The notes under the pieces are model-generated. The model was not told the origin of the DNA. It worked only from the letters and a program-made list of their open reading frames with translations, and did no database searches. Shown here piece after piece: positions 1 to 8,819 of a stretch of DNA of 64,000 bases. This DNA is from JANQSS01 sp965249735. GTDB taxonomy: Bacteria > Bacteroidota > Bacteroidia > Chitinophagales > Saprospiraceae. The stretch covers positions 62,001 to 126,000 of the forward strand of contig CBDFMS010000018.1 in NCBI GenBank assembly GCA_965249735.1, read 5' to 3'. Numbering within the stretch: position 1 is the stretch's first letter; every line of letters begins with the position of its first letter. The position numbers were made by a program, and so were the translations under genes.

Positions 1-1251
1 GATCCGACTAACGAGCTATTTGATTCAACCCACATCTATCAGGCATTGGTTGATAGCGCTGCTGACATTCGTGCTGACATACCAACCGTTACAGTGTATA
101 CAGCAGGCAATGGTTTGTCATTATCCGGTTCTCAGTTTAGTCTCGGAGACACGATTACAAGCAGTGTAAATTGGTACACAGACGGACTCAATGCAGGATT
201 CTCTATACAAAGCCTACAATCTACAGATCTACCATTTTTTAGAATGAGGGATAGCAGTGGCCAAATATCTGTCGGATTAGATGTGAAAGATTTTGGTGGG
301 AAATTGTACTCATACTATGATCTGGAAGTCCATGCAAATGACAATTTGTATCTGAGTCAAATTGGAAACAATGACACACTATTCATTGAGAGTACCAATA
401 TCCAAATTCACGATCCTTGGCTGAATAATTTTTTATACGAATTTCCGGGCAATGCTCCTACCGATGGACAACTCATGAAATCTGATGCAAATGGAATATT
501 GTCCTGGCAAGATGATGGAGGTGGAAGTGGCAATGACTATTTGACTGCTGTCACGCATGTACAAGACACGTTGACTTTTGTGGTTCAAAATCAATCCGAT
601 CCTATATTGTTGGTGAATGATATTTCAGTAAGTGAGTTGACAAACGATGTTCCTTACGTGCCATTATCTGAAATGAATGATTCCTTAACTTGGATAAGTA
701 ACGCAAACGACATTTACAATAAAAATTCTGGCAATGTAGGAATAGGCACAAGTACACCAGACGAATTATTACACCTGCAAGCGACGGCAGATCCGGCCAT
801 CAAATTAACTGAATCAGGAGGCACGGCCAATCATTTGTCCATCTCAAATATCAACGCTTCGACGGCCAAGTTTGATAAAACAAATAGTTCCGGAGCTGTA
901 TTACTAGATTTTTTCCCGAATCCATCCGATGGGACAAGCACCGCCAAGACGCGATTTTTTAGGAACACCAATACGACCGGTCGTGTGGCAATGGATGTGC
1001 ACAAAGGGGACAATACAAGTGCGGTCAATTGTAGTTTGTCTGGCAACGATGACAGCTATGTGAATAAAACGCTCGGAGACTTCGGAGTCGGCACTTCTTC
1101 TCCTGTTGCAAAATTGCACGTGACAGGTGGCGACATCTATGTCGAAGATGATGGAGCTGCAGTCATTTTGACATCTCCAAACGGAACCTGCTACGAGGTG
1201 ACGGTCGACAATTCAGGGAATCTAGTAACCACTTCTATTACTTGTCCATAA
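1..1251 (+). CDS. Tail-fibre-like / receptor-binding structural protein (5' partial)
   Basis: The frame is open from base 1, so the true start lies left of the window; the first possible start inside (TTG at 46) has no special support. The protein is rich in Ser, Thr, Asn and Asp and carries the phrases NVGIGTSTPDELLHLQ and FGVGTSSPVAKLHV. These G(I/V)GT..P...LHV motifs are common in Bacteroidota phage tail fibres and in secreted collagen-like or tail-collar proteins. The C-terminus carries two Cys (CYEV...TSITCP). It lies directly upstream of the head genes, so a virion fibre or appendage role is inferred from motif and context. No chaperone (peptidase S74) domain is visible. Confidence 0.6.
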   Translation, partial: DPTNELFDSTHIYQALVDSAADIRADIPTVTVYTAGNGLSLSGSQFSLGDTITSSVNWYTDGLNAGFSIQSLQSTDLPFFRMRDSSGQISVGLDVKDFGGKLYSYYDLEVHANDNLYLSQIGNNDTLFIESTNIQIHDPWLNNFLYEFPGNAPTDGQLMKSDANGILSWQDDGGGSGNDYLTAVTHVQDTLTFVVQNQSDPILLVNDISVSELTNDVPYVPLSEMNDSLTWISNANDIYNKNSGNVGIGTSTPDELLHLQATADPAIKLTESGGTANHLSISNINASTAKFDKTNSSGAVLLDFFPNPSDGTSTAKTRFFRNTNTTGRVAMDVHKGDNTSAVNCSLSGNDDSYVNKTLGDFGVGTSSPVAKLHVTGGDIYVEDDGAAVILTSPNGTCYEVTVDNSGNLVTTSITCP

Positions 1252-1318
1252 TCGCAGGCAATCGTCGATCGACGAACTGTCCTATTCTATTTTTTCTCCT
1301 TGAGACACTTTTGTCTCA

Positions 1319-2404
1319 ATGCCACAAGTCAGTGCACCTATAGCAGAATTTCGTACAGCTTTCAGTTCAGCTGAAGTCGCTCGAAAGAATATTGATACCA
1401 CAGCGATGACCATCACCGATGTACTCATCGCCCAGGCTGGTGAAGCGCGAGGTCACGGATACTATATCGAGCGCGAACAGCTCGAGGTCTACATGACTTC
1501 AGCCAATAAGGAGTATCCGGAAGGACTTCCCATGAAATATGGTCACAATTGGAACAATTTGGGCAAGGGCTTAGGTCGATTTTCCAATCTCAAGATGAAA
1601 GGTGATCGCCTCTATGCTGATGCTGGATTTTATAAGACAGCAGATAGCTCTCCAACCAATCCGGGCATGGCCACCTACGTATTGAACCAGGCATCAGAGG
1701 ATCCAAAGTCCCTCATGATGTCCATCAAGTTTCAGCGAGAAGGCTACTATCAGTATGACAAGGCCAAGACGAAGATCAAGGTCTTCTACTACGACGAAGA
1801 CAACCATCAATGGGTGCGCCCGATCAAGGAATTTGGCAAGGTCTACGTCGAGGTCAATCGAGCTGTCTCATGCGATGTGGTGGACGATGGAGCACTGACA
1901 GAGTCAATGTTCGGCACCAATTCTATCCAGAAGGCATTCAGTTACCTGGCCAGCCTGCCAGGATTTTCTGACTGGGTCAAAGATCACGTCGAGTCTATCC
2001 CTGAGATACACGACCATTTTGCTGCCAAACAAGAGAACAAATTCTATTCAAAATTCAAATCATTTTTTACTATGAAAGACGATAAACCGGCCACCCCGGC
2101 AACGCCTGCGGCCACCCCGGCACCTGCGACCACAAGTGCGTCCACGACTCCGGATACACTGACTCCGGATCCGTCTATAGCGGATCAATTGAAAGCCGTG
2201 AGCGACAAGCTCGAGGCGCTTCAGACTCGCAATGACAACCTTGAGGCTAGCCTCATAGCACTCGGCGGCGAACCTGCTGAGACACCTACCGGTGGCACTT
2301 CAGAAGCTTCAACAGCGACTGATGATACTCCCGCATACATGAGTGACCCCATCAACCAACGCGCGATGGAGCATTATTCACGAATTCCAAAAACTGACAA
2401 ATAA
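1319..2404 (+). CDS. Phage prohead protease with C-terminal scaffold-like region
   Basis: A 361-residue protein just before the major capsid gene, where head maturation proteases normally lie. The N-terminal part (about 30-215) resembles prohead serine proteases; H76 in MKYGHNWNN and S135 in SLMMSIKFQ are the likely catalytic pair. Residues 250-300 are a low-complexity Ala/Pro/Thr linker, and 295-320 (DQLKAVSDKLEALQTRNDN) form a predicted coiled coil, as in phages where protease and scaffold are one polypeptide. An in-frame ATG at 2072 begins MKDDKPAT exactly at the linker and could give a separate scaffold product. It ends 2 bases before the capsid gene. Protease assignment is by motif and context, without a database search. 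Confidence 0.72.
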   Translation: MPQVSAPIAEFRTAFSSAEVARKNIDTTAMTITDVLIAQAGEARGHGYYIEREQLEVYMTSANKEYPEGLPMKYGHNWNNLGKGLGRFSNLKMKGDRLYADAGFYKTADSSPTNPGMATYVLNQASEDPKSLMMSIKFQREGYYQYDKAKTKIKVFYYDEDNHQWVRPIKEFGKVYVEVNRAVSCDVVDDGALTESMFGTNSIQKAFSYLASLPGFSDWVKDHVESIPEIHDHFAAKQENKFYSKFKSFFTMKDDKPATPATPAATPAPATTSASTTPDTLTPDPSIADQLKAVSDKLEALQTRNDNLEASLIALGGEPAETPTGGTSEASTATDDTPAYMSDPINQRAMEHYSRIPKTDK

Positions 2405-2406
2405 TC

Positions 2407-3354
2407 ATGGCATTATCAGAAACCTATACCGACGTTGCCGCCTATCAGGCCTATGTGCAACAGTACAACTTCGACCTGATCACGGATGCATTTATCAAAA
2501 CCAAGACCGCATCCATGGTGACCACTCACGAGGGGGTCAAAGGCAAACTTACACTCACGCGGATGGTCCTTGCACAGCTAGTCAAACGCTACGAAAAAGA
2601 TTTTGGCGCACCGGCTGACCAGGCGACATTTACACCACGTACGATTGAGACCTTCAAGGTCAAAGTCGAGCATAGCGTGTGTCCATCTGACCTGGAGGGC
2701 TCTTATCTGGGAGAACTCAGGAAGAAAGGGCAGAGTCCAATGGACTGGCCGATGCAGGCATATGTTTTGGGCGGTATTGCTATGCAAATAGCCCAGGAGA
2801 TCGAGTTGGCACTTTGGCGGGCTGAGAAGACGGGTACGCCTTTGAGTACTGACGGCATCTATCTCGTGTTTGACGGTTACCGCCAGATCGTCAAAGATGC
2901 GATCACGGCCACCGATGTGACAGCTACCGCCACCGGGGCGATCACAGCTACCAATGCAGTAGCAGCGGTCGAAGCCACATTTGGAAACCTCAGCTCTACA
3001 TACATGGATTTGCCGATTGACATCTATATGGGAGTAAAGGGGCGGATCAACTACTTCAAGGACTACCGTGAGCGATATGGCAAGTACACCTCACCCATGG
3101 GAGAGGATGGATCATATCGTGTGGACTTTAGCAATCAAGCTTACATCCATGGCATGGGAGGGCTTGGTGATGACGACATCATCATCACGCCGCGCACCAA
3201 CCTGCATTATGCATTTGATGCAGCCGCTGACAGTGCCACATTCAACTTTGAGCAAAATCACCGCCAGCTGGACATCTGGGCTGACTTCCTGATCGGTGCT
3301 CAGATCGGTATCGCTGAGGATGGAATCCTTGCAGCAAACGACTCCCTCGGATAG
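2407..3354 (+). CDS. Phage major capsid protein (HK97-like fold expected)
   Basis: 315 residues, following the protease-scaffold gene by 2 bases. It has the character of Bacteroidota siphophage capsid proteins: an N-terminal helical arm (about 1-60), then a Thr/Val-rich beta part (TFTPRTIETFKVKVEHSV), an internal acidic helix (AMQIAQEIELALWRAEKTG), and a C-terminal region ending in FLIGAQIGIAEDGIL. Position after the protease and before small head-tail genes supports the call. It forms the icosahedral shell; processing by the upstream protease is inferred. No cysteine-rich or decoration domain is seen. A capsid is the best fit for gene order, although sequence similarity was not searched. Confidence 0.75.
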   Translation: MALSETYTDVAAYQAYVQQYNFDLITDAFIKTKTASMVTTHEGVKGKLTLTRMVLAQLVKRYEKDFGAPADQATFTPRTIETFKVKVEHSVCPSDLEGSYLGELRKKGQSPMDWPMQAYVLGGIAMQIAQEIELALWRAEKTGTPLSTDGIYLVFDGYRQIVKDAITATDVTATATGAITATNAVAAVEATFGNLSSTYMDLPIDIYMGVKGRINYFKDYRERYGKYTSPMGEDGSYRVDFSNQAYIHGMGGLGDDDIIITPRTNLHYAFDAAADSATFNFEQNHRQLDIWADFLIGAQIGIAEDGILAANDSLG

Positions 3355-3359
3355 TATTG

Positions 3360-3719
3360 ATGTCCGAGCTCGACGAAATAAAATTTAAACAAGAGGCTCA
3401 GGAGGCCATACTCAATGATCTCCTGAGCCACAAAAACCAAACGATGTCAGACGATAATAAAAATCTAAATCCGGATGCTGATCAGGACACCGCTACTACA
3501 CCTGAGGCTCCGGCCACGGGCAACGCCCCTGCCGCACCAACTGCAGCTGAGAAAGAACCAAAGCCGGTTCGTTTCAAAGTCGCGGGAGTTTCATACGAAT
3601 TCACGGTGAAAGCCGTGTTCATTCGAGGCGTCAAAACGCCGGTCGAAAAGATTTCGGCAGAGGATCGCAAAAAATTTGTGGAGTCCGGATCCATCATTTT
3701 CAAACCTGTAAATAATTAA
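3360..3719 (+). CDS. Small phage protein, unknown function
   Basis: About 119 residues starting at the ATG at 3360, 5 bases after the capsid stop; a TTG at 3357 is a less likely start. Residues 1-65 are acidic and Ala/Pro/Thr-rich, apparently disordered, with a second in-frame Met (MSDDNKNLN). The C-terminal half (PVRFKVAGVSYEFTVKAVFI) looks like a small beta-rich domain of about 45 residues. Its place between capsid and tail genes suggests a head-completion, decoration or connector role, but no family was recognised. The real start could be the ATG at 3444, which would give a compact protein. Confidence 0.6.
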   Translation: MSELDEIKFKQEAQEAILNDLLSHKNQTMSDDNKNLNPDADQDTATTPEAPATGNAPAAPTAAEKEPKPVRFKVAGVSYEFTVKAVFIRGVKTPVEKISAEDRKKFVESGSIIFKPVNN

Positions 3720-3722
3720 ATC

Positions 3723-4223
3723 ATGGCAGATTGTTGTGCAGCATTAGCAGAAATTGCCCGCCATTGTGGACCCAATGCCAAAGGGATCAAACGAAATGTT
3801 TACCTGGCATGTATCGACGATATACAAACCATACCGGATCCCACGGCTGATACCGTAAAAGTTGAGACGGACATAGTCATGGAGGCAACCAAAGTATTCA
3901 CCGTCTTCAATATCGGCAAGACCAATCAGGCCTTCGAGGCTGACGCTGCCGGTGATGGTGATGGGGCGACCCTCGATTATCGGATCCAGTTCTTTATCCC
4001 ACGCATGGATGGAGACAAAGCTAGTATACTCAATGGCACGATGAACGGAGAGTACATCTTCATTTTCGAAGACAAAAACGGAGTCCAGCATATCATCGGA
4101 GCCAAAGATGATGGTGCATTGCTAAAGGTGAAGTCGCAGACAGATCCAAATGGCTACCTGATCTCCGTTGAGTGGGATTCCAGCCACATTGCGTACGTGT
4201 ATACCGGATTAATCACTACTTAA
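3723..4223 (+). CDS. Phage virion protein, possible tail tube
   Basis: 166 residues, starting 3 bases after the previous stop. The sequence is beta-rich with long hydrophilic strands (TLDYRIQFFIPRMDGDKASIL, EYIFIFEDKNGVQHIIGAKDD) and two early Cys pairs (DCC, HCGPN...ACID). Size, beta content and position two genes upstream of the tape measure gene fit a major tail tube protein. That is inference from synteny; no signature motif was recognised. It belongs to the same tightly packed late operon as the capsid genes. Confidence 0.5.
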   Translation: MADCCAALAEIARHCGPNAKGIKRNVYLACIDDIQTIPDPTADTVKVETDIVMEATKVFTVFNIGKTNQAFEADAAGDGDGATLDYRIQFFIPRMDGDKASILNGTMNGEYIFIFEDKNGVQHIIGAKDDGALLKVKSQTDPNGYLISVEWDSSHIAYVYTGLITT

Positions 4224-4236
4224 AAATCAGAACGAC

Positions 4237-4452
4237 ATGCCAAAAAACGACAGCAACTCAGCCACCCCGGCACCCCCGGCACCCGGTGCTGATACGCCAA
4301 GGACCATCGACTATATAGGTCCGTTTTATAAAAAAAAGCTGATAGTGCCTGGGGCAGGAGCTATCAATCCCAAAGCAATGAAAGAAGCGGATATCCGTGC
4401 TATGGTCAAAAAATATCCAAAACTAGCCCGGCTGTGGACCGGCTTGAAATAG
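4237..4452 (+). CDS. Small phage protein, unknown function
   Basis: 71 residues with a disordered Pro/Ala-rich N-terminus (about 1-22) and a basic C-terminal part ending in IRAMVKKYPKLARLWTGLK, which looks like a short helix. It starts 13 bases after the previous gene and is the last gene before the hairpin at 4481-4514. By position it could be the first of a tail-assembly chaperone pair, but the next gene does not overlap it, so the usual programmed frameshift between the two is not supported. Function unknown. Confidence 0.5.
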   Translation: MPKNDSNSATPAPPAPGADTPRTIDYIGPFYKKKLIVPGAGAINPKAMKEADIRAMVKKYPKLARLWTGLK

Positions 4453-4480
4453 CAAATTCAATCTGTTTTAATTAGAATCG

Positions 4481-4520
4481 AAGCCGCAACGTCTGACTAC
4501 AGATGTTGCGGCTTTTTTTT
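4481..4520 (+). terminator. Intrinsic terminator-like hairpin inside the late operon
   Basis: The arms 4481-4490 and 4505-4514 (AAGCCGCAAC / GTTGCGGCTT) pair perfectly. The inner bases 4491-4504 extend the stem with four pairs and a G-T wobble. Eight T follow from 4513. This is a textbook Rho-independent terminator, seven bases before the start of the next co-directional gene. It probably reduces rather than abolishes read-through into the tape measure genes. Confidence 0.75.
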
Positions 4521-4526
4521 AAATAT

Positions 4527-5045
4527 ATGGCCAAAAACTACACATATCAGGAGTTTATCGAGCAGACGGTCACTGACTGGACCCACGAGCTGGTCGAGCA
4601 ACGCATAGCTGCCGTCAAGAAAGCCAAACTGATCGCCTCAGGGGAGCTGCAGAACATCAGAGGCCATATCGTCAAAGGAGCGATTCGCGATGGAGCCAAG
4701 ATGGAACTGTTCTTTCGGGAGTATGGTCGCATCCAGGATATGAAACGTACCAGCTTCACAGAAGATACACCGGTCTCCAAGATCATCGAATGGATCGAAT
4801 CAAAAGGCCTGCAAAAGTTCAAAAATCGATTCTCAAAATTGTACGGAAAAATTCCCTCAAGCAATGCTCGATTTATTCATCAGTTAGCCTGGTCGATCAA
4901 GTCCGGAAAGCGAAAAAAGCGCCGGCGCAAATGGTATAGCAAAGGGACATGGGGCGCCATCTATGGCTTATATGACGATCTCCTTATTGGCTTATCGGAT
5001 CCCGCATTACAAAAAGCAAAAGAAGCATTGACCCATGGCAGTTAG
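4527..5045 (+). CDS. Phage protein upstream of tape measure, unknown function
   Basis: 172 residues starting at ATG 4527 (MAKNYTYQEF); the frame is open further upstream but that part lies inside the terminator hairpin, so the later start is chosen. The protein is very basic and helical, with a KRKKRRRKWYS cluster near residues 138-149. It overlaps the tape measure gene by 11 bases, indicating translational coupling. Position directly before the tape measure gene is that of tail-assembly chaperones, but the basic composition is unlike the typical acidic members. Function is not assigned. Confidence 0.6.
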   Translation: MAKNYTYQEFIEQTVTDWTHELVEQRIAAVKKAKLIASGELQNIRGHIVKGAIRDGAKMELFFREYGRIQDMKRTSFTEDTPVSKIIEWIESKGLQKFKNRFSKLYGKIPSSNARFIHQLAWSIKSGKRKKRRRKWYSKGTWGAIYGLYDDLLIGLSDPALQKAKEALTHGS

Positions 5046-8000
5046 ACAAGATCGTGCACAACTCATCGTAGAGATCAAGGCAGCTGAGTCTTCTGAGTAT
5101 CAGAAGCTCATCAAGTCGCAAAAAGACCTGGTACGCGATACCAAGAAGCTCAAGGTAGGTACGGATGAGTACAACCAGAAGCTGGCCGACACCATCGAGC
5201 TCAATAAAAAGTTCTCCAAGATCGACATCAACAAACTCAGCATCAAACAGATCCAGGAGAGATCCCGCCAACTCGAGCGCCTCAAAAAAATACTACCACA
5301 AAATAGCAAGGCCCTCAAGGATATGGAAGTCGAGCAAAAGAAGCTCAATACCGCATTGGCCAATGCCAGATCTCGAACCCGTGGTGTCGCCCAGGGGATG
5401 GATAAAATGCAAGGCGCCGGAGCTAAGTTTATAAGCTTTTTAAAGACAACCTTACCGCTCATCGGTGCATTTTTTGCCATCGGCAAGCTGGTCGAGTGGG
5501 GTAAGCAGCTCCTGACCATCGGCACGGAGATTGACACATTGGACCGAAAATTCAAGACGGTATTTGGCGAAGCCGGTGATATCGTCTCCGCATTTGCTGA
5601 GCGAAATGCCGAGAGCATGGGTCTCACTCGAAGTCGATATCGTGAAGCTGCTGCAGCCGTAGGAGACTTATTGATCCCGATGGGATTTCAGCGCGATGAG
5701 GCAGCCCAATTGAGCGCAGGCCTGGTAAATCTATCAGGAGCTCTTGCTGAATGGAGCTTGGGAAAAATATCATCAAAGCAGGCTTCAGATATATTATCGA
5801 AGGCCATGCTAGGTGAGCGTGATGGTTTAAAGCAACTAGGTATATCATTAACAGAGGCCGATATTAAAGCTCGCCTGGCGGCCAAAGGTCAGGACAAGCT
5901 CACGGGCTCGAACTTAGAGCAGGCTAAAGCCCTGGCCACCTATGACCTCGTGCTTGAGAAGTCAAAAGATGCTCAAGAGGCCTTTGCCAAAAACACCGGC
6001 ACCCTGATCCGCAAAAAGAATGAACTCAAAGCCAAGATCCAGGAAAATGTAGAGGTGCTGGCCAGGCGATTGATACCGATATGGAACCAGGTGACGGTCT
6101 GGGGGCTCAAAATAGTAGAGGGCTTCGTTCAGTTCGCACTCATACTAAAGGAGATTCCGAAGTTCATCAAGGAGAATCAAACGACCCTCATTGCTTTAGG
6201 AGTAGCACTCATCGCGTTCAATTTACAATCGATAAAAGCCAACGCACTACTGCTCCTCCAAAAAATCCGCATCACAGCCACCACGAAGGCAAAGCAAGCT
6301 GCTATTATCGTTACGAAAGGGTTTAGAGCAGCTATGAAGGGTCTGAACGCCACCATCAGAGCAAATCCAATAGGCTTTATCATCGGACTGTTGATCTCAT
6401 TAGCCCTCGCATTCTCACAAGCGTATAAGCGCTCCGAGAAATTTCGGAATTTCATCGATGGCCTCTCCAAGATATTCAAATACACGCTCGGCCCTACCAT
6501 CCAGAATGTGCGCGAGTGGTTTGGCCGTATGTTTGAAAAGGCTAAGGATTTTCCGATCATCGGTGGTTATATAAGAGGTATAACAAAAGCTATAAAGCTC
6601 GCCAGGGATGCGTTTGAAAATGTAGGCGCCACATTTGCCGGATTAAAAGCAGCTGCAAAACAGGCCTTTGAAAACATCAAACTCCAATTTGTCGAGATGG
6701 GTATCTCCGCTGTACTCGCCGCAAAGAAGCTCGATCTTGCGTTTAGCATAAGATCAAGTACAAAAGAACGCCTGAGGAAGGAAATTGCGGCGCTGGAAAA
6801 CCTCAAAACAGTAGCCGCTAAAGCAGGTAAGAGTATAGGTGAAGCCTATTCTAGTGCCAGGGACGAATTCATTTTGAAGAACCCCCCCACGGATGCTAAA
6901 GCAAAGAAAGGAGGCGGCGGCGGCGGCGGCGACGGAGGTAATAATGATCCACCAAAACCCCCAACTGCCCCCAGCGGCGAGTCTGCCGAAAAACAGCGCA
7001 AAAAAGACCTCAAGCTAGCCTTAGCTGCTCAAAAAGACCTCTTCGCTCGCTTGGCATTCCTGGACGAAGTCAAACATCAGGATGATTTGGATCGCGCCAC
7101 GGGTAATGCAGAGGCACTGGCCGCACTCAAACATGACCATCGCCAGCGAGAGATCGAAAATGACATCCTGCACTTCCAGGACCAGATAGCCATATTGGAT
7201 GAGTTTGGTGAGGGTGAAAGCACCAAAGTACTGGAGATCCAGGCCAAGATCGCCAAGCTCAAAAATGACCAGGCTGCAAGTGAGCGTGAACGATTGGCGG
7301 AGATCAACCAGGGCAAACTTGATGATCTGGATAAAATATACGAGGGTGAAGTAGATAAGCTCCAAAGTAAATTCGACCAGGCACTCATCTCTGAGGGCGA
7401 ATTCAAAGAACTCCAGTTGCAACAGGAGATTGAGGCTATCGCACAGAGACAAGCGCTCCTGACCGATTTAAAACTACAAGACACCGAGGCCTTTGCCGAG
7501 CTCGAGCGACAGCGTACAGACGTCGAGCGAGAGCAATCAGAATTACGTGTCGCTGCTGCAGATCGTGAGTCAGAGATCAAGCAAAACATCCAGAAGGCTG
7601 GATTGGCAGCTGCGACGAATGCCCTTCGTTTCGGACTCAAACTTCTCAAAAAGGAGAGTAAAGCCAGGAAAGCCTTCATTGTTGCAACCAAAGCCTTCGA
7701 AATAGCCAAAGTCATCATCAATCTCCAAAGCCAAATAGCTGCTATCAATGCGAAATACGCGGCTATACCAGGCGCAGGCCTCGCTTTCGCTGCCTTTGAA
7801 ACTGCTATAGCTAAGGTCAACGCCGGAGTAGCAATTGGGACTATTCTCGCTCAGAAATTCTACAAAGGCGGCCAGGTATCTCCACACAAGCGCGTCGTCT
7901 CCGGACAGCGTGTCAACTTGGCGCCCAATGCACCTACCCAAAGAGGAGGTGACAATGTCCTGGCATTTCTCAAGCGCGGCGAGGTAGTGCTCAACGATGA

Positions 8001-8292
8001 TCAGCAACAGCATTTTGGAGGACCGCAGGCATTTAAGCGGGCCGGTGTACCGGGATTTGCAGCCGGAGGCCTGGTCGATGTCAATACCACGCCTACGCGC
8101 AATCCAGATCTCCAACTTGGCCAATCCGGTGCCACTGGTGTCGACCTCGCACCGATCAACGACACGCTCAACACCCTAGCTCAGGCCATCATTGTACTCA
8201 CCAATACACGACTCAAGGCAGATGTAGCCCTCACCGACATCGAGGATGCCAGTGAGGAACTCAATGAGATCCGGGATGCAGCTAGTCTCTAG
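5035..8292 (+). CDS. Phage tail tape measure protein
   Basis: 1085 residues, the longest phage gene here, which fits a tape measure protein that sets siphophage tail length and helps DNA ejection. Residues 1-120 are a charged coiled coil. Hydrophobic segments lie at about 132-152, 383-396 and 444-458. Residues 165-290 (FKTVFGEAGDIVSAFAERNAESMG..., QASDILSKAMLGERDGLKQLG) resemble the conserved TP901-type core. A poly-Gly linker sits near 626-633, followed by a second long coiled coil (about 655-860). The C-terminus (FYKGGQVSPHKRV, NVLAFLKRGEVVLND, GVPGFAAGGLV) is typical of tape measure tails. ATG 5035 overlaps the previous gene. Confidence 0.92.
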   Translation: MAVRQDRAQLIVEIKAAESSEYQKLIKSQKDLVRDTKKLKVGTDEYNQKLADTIELNKKFSKIDINKLSIKQIQERSRQLERLKKILPQNSKALKDMEVEQKKLNTALANARSRTRGVAQGMDKMQGAGAKFISFLKTTLPLIGAFFAIGKLVEWGKQLLTIGTEIDTLDRKFKTVFGEAGDIVSAFAERNAESMGLTRSRYREAAAAVGDLLIPMGFQRDEAAQLSAGLVNLSGALAEWSLGKISSKQASDILSKAMLGERDGLKQLGISLTEADIKARLAAKGQDKLTGSNLEQAKALATYDLVLEKSKDAQEAFAKNTGTLIRKKNELKAKIQENVEVLARRLIPIWNQVTVWGLKIVEGFVQFALILKEIPKFIKENQTTLIALGVALIAFNLQSIKANALLLLQKIRITATTKAKQAAIIVTKGFRAAMKGLNATIRANPIGFIIGLLISLALAFSQAYKRSEKFRNFIDGLSKIFKYTLGPTIQNVREWFGRMFEKAKDFPIIGGYIRGITKAIKLARDAFENVGATFAGLKAAAKQAFENIKLQFVEMGISAVLAAKKLDLAFSIRSSTKERLRKEIAALENLKTVAAKAGKSIGEAYSSARDEFILKNPPTDAKAKKGGGGGGGDGGNNDPPKPPTAPSGESAEKQRKKDLKLALAAQKDLFARLAFLDEVKHQDDLDRATGNAEALAALKHDHRQREIENDILHFQDQIAILDEFGEGESTKVLEIQAKIAKLKNDQAASERERLAEINQGKLDDLDKIYEGEVDKLQSKFDQALISEGEFKELQLQQEIEAIAQRQALLTDLKLQDTEAFAELERQRTDVEREQSELRVAAADRESEIKQNIQKAGLAAATNALRFGLKLLKKESKARKAFIVATKAFEIAKVIINLQSQIAAINAKYAAIPGAGLAFAAFETAIAKVNAGVAIGTILAQKFYKGGQVSPHKRVVSGQRVNLAPNAPTQRGGDNVLAFLKRGEVVLNDDQQQHFGGPQAFKRAGVPGFAAGGLVDVNTTPTRNPDLQLGQSGATGVDLAPINDTLNTLAQAIIVLTNTRLKADVALTDIEDASEELNEIRDAASL

Positions 8293-8505
8293 TTCAGACA
8301 AGAAATGTTATACTAATTTGGATCAGATGCGAAAAGTGGGTCTTCGTATGACGTAGGCATGCAGGGTGCCTTTAGTCTTTTTGTTGCGTTTTATGCGAAT
8401 TTAGTATACCTTTACATCAACAAATTTTTCCAAGTCACTGGATGACTTGCACAATGCCACTTAAACTCTGAGGTAAAAACTACTAAAGACGAATCAATGG
8501 CAAAT

Positions 8506-8541
8506 AGCCCGGTTGCAGTAACAACTGGGCTTGTTTGTTTT
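8506..8541 (+). terminator. Rho-independent terminator after tape measure gene
   Basis: Ten-base arms 8506-8515 (AGCCCGGTTG) and 8522-8531 (CAACTGGGCT) pair with one G-T wobble and a six-base loop, followed by a T-rich run (TGTTTGTTTT). It lies 214 bases beyond the tape measure stop and would end the capsid-tail transcript. Confidence 0.78.
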
Positions 8542-8619
8542 AAAGAGGTAGTCGATCCAGCGACTGCGGGCAAAGTCCCGCCCTGAAGTGGCGATTTTAT
8601 ATCAAAACCATAGGTAACC

Positions 8620-8781
8620 ATGGAGAAATTTGTTTACAAAGATGGCAAACGCTATAAAGTAGTGTACACGCCTTATATCGTCGATAAAAAGACGGGAAAG
8701 AAACGGTATCCGAAAACAGCGCGAGTATTTAGATTATTAATCGAAGATACTCAAGACCCGCCATCATCTAGCGCAGCTTGA
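8620..8781 (+). CDS. Very small basic phage protein (53 aa), unknown function
   Basis: An open frame from ATG 8620 to TGA 8779-8781, beginning MEKFVYKDGKRYKVVYTPY and containing KKTGKKRYPKTARVFRL. It is rich in Lys, Arg and Tyr, with alternating charged and hydrophobic residues that fit a tiny beta-sheet protein. It lies between two strong terminators (8506-8541 and 8793-8818), so it may be its own short transcript. No family recognised; coding status rests on composition and on the clean bracketing by terminators. Confidence 0.45.
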   Translation: MEKFVYKDGKRYKVVYTPYIVDKKTGKKRYPKTARVFRLLIEDTQDPPSSSAA

Positions 8782-8792
8782 TGATGGAATGG

Positions 8793-8818
8793 CGGAGGTG
8801 TTACTGCACCTCCGTTTT
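8793..8818 (+). terminator. Rho-independent terminator
   Basis: Arms 8793-8800 (CGGAGGTG) and 8807-8814 (CACCTCCG) pair perfectly around TTACTG and are followed by TTTT. A second inverted repeat (CCATCATC ... GATGATGG, 8761-8787) stands immediately before it and overlaps the end of the 53-residue frame. Confidence 0.75.
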
Positions 8819-8819
8819 G

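Noticed and set aside
4237..5045. Programmed frameshift tail-assembly chaperone pair before the tape measure gene
   Set aside because: The two reading frames do not overlap and are separated by a terminator, so a slippage product is not supported.
8497..8586. 29-codon plus-strand frame after the tape measure gene
   Set aside because: The terminator hairpin lies inside it, so the apparent frame is most likely incidental.
8412..8621. Minus-strand 69-residue frame after the tape measure gene
   Set aside because: It runs antisense through the terminator hairpin at 8506-8541, has no conserved features, and the composition is not protein-like.
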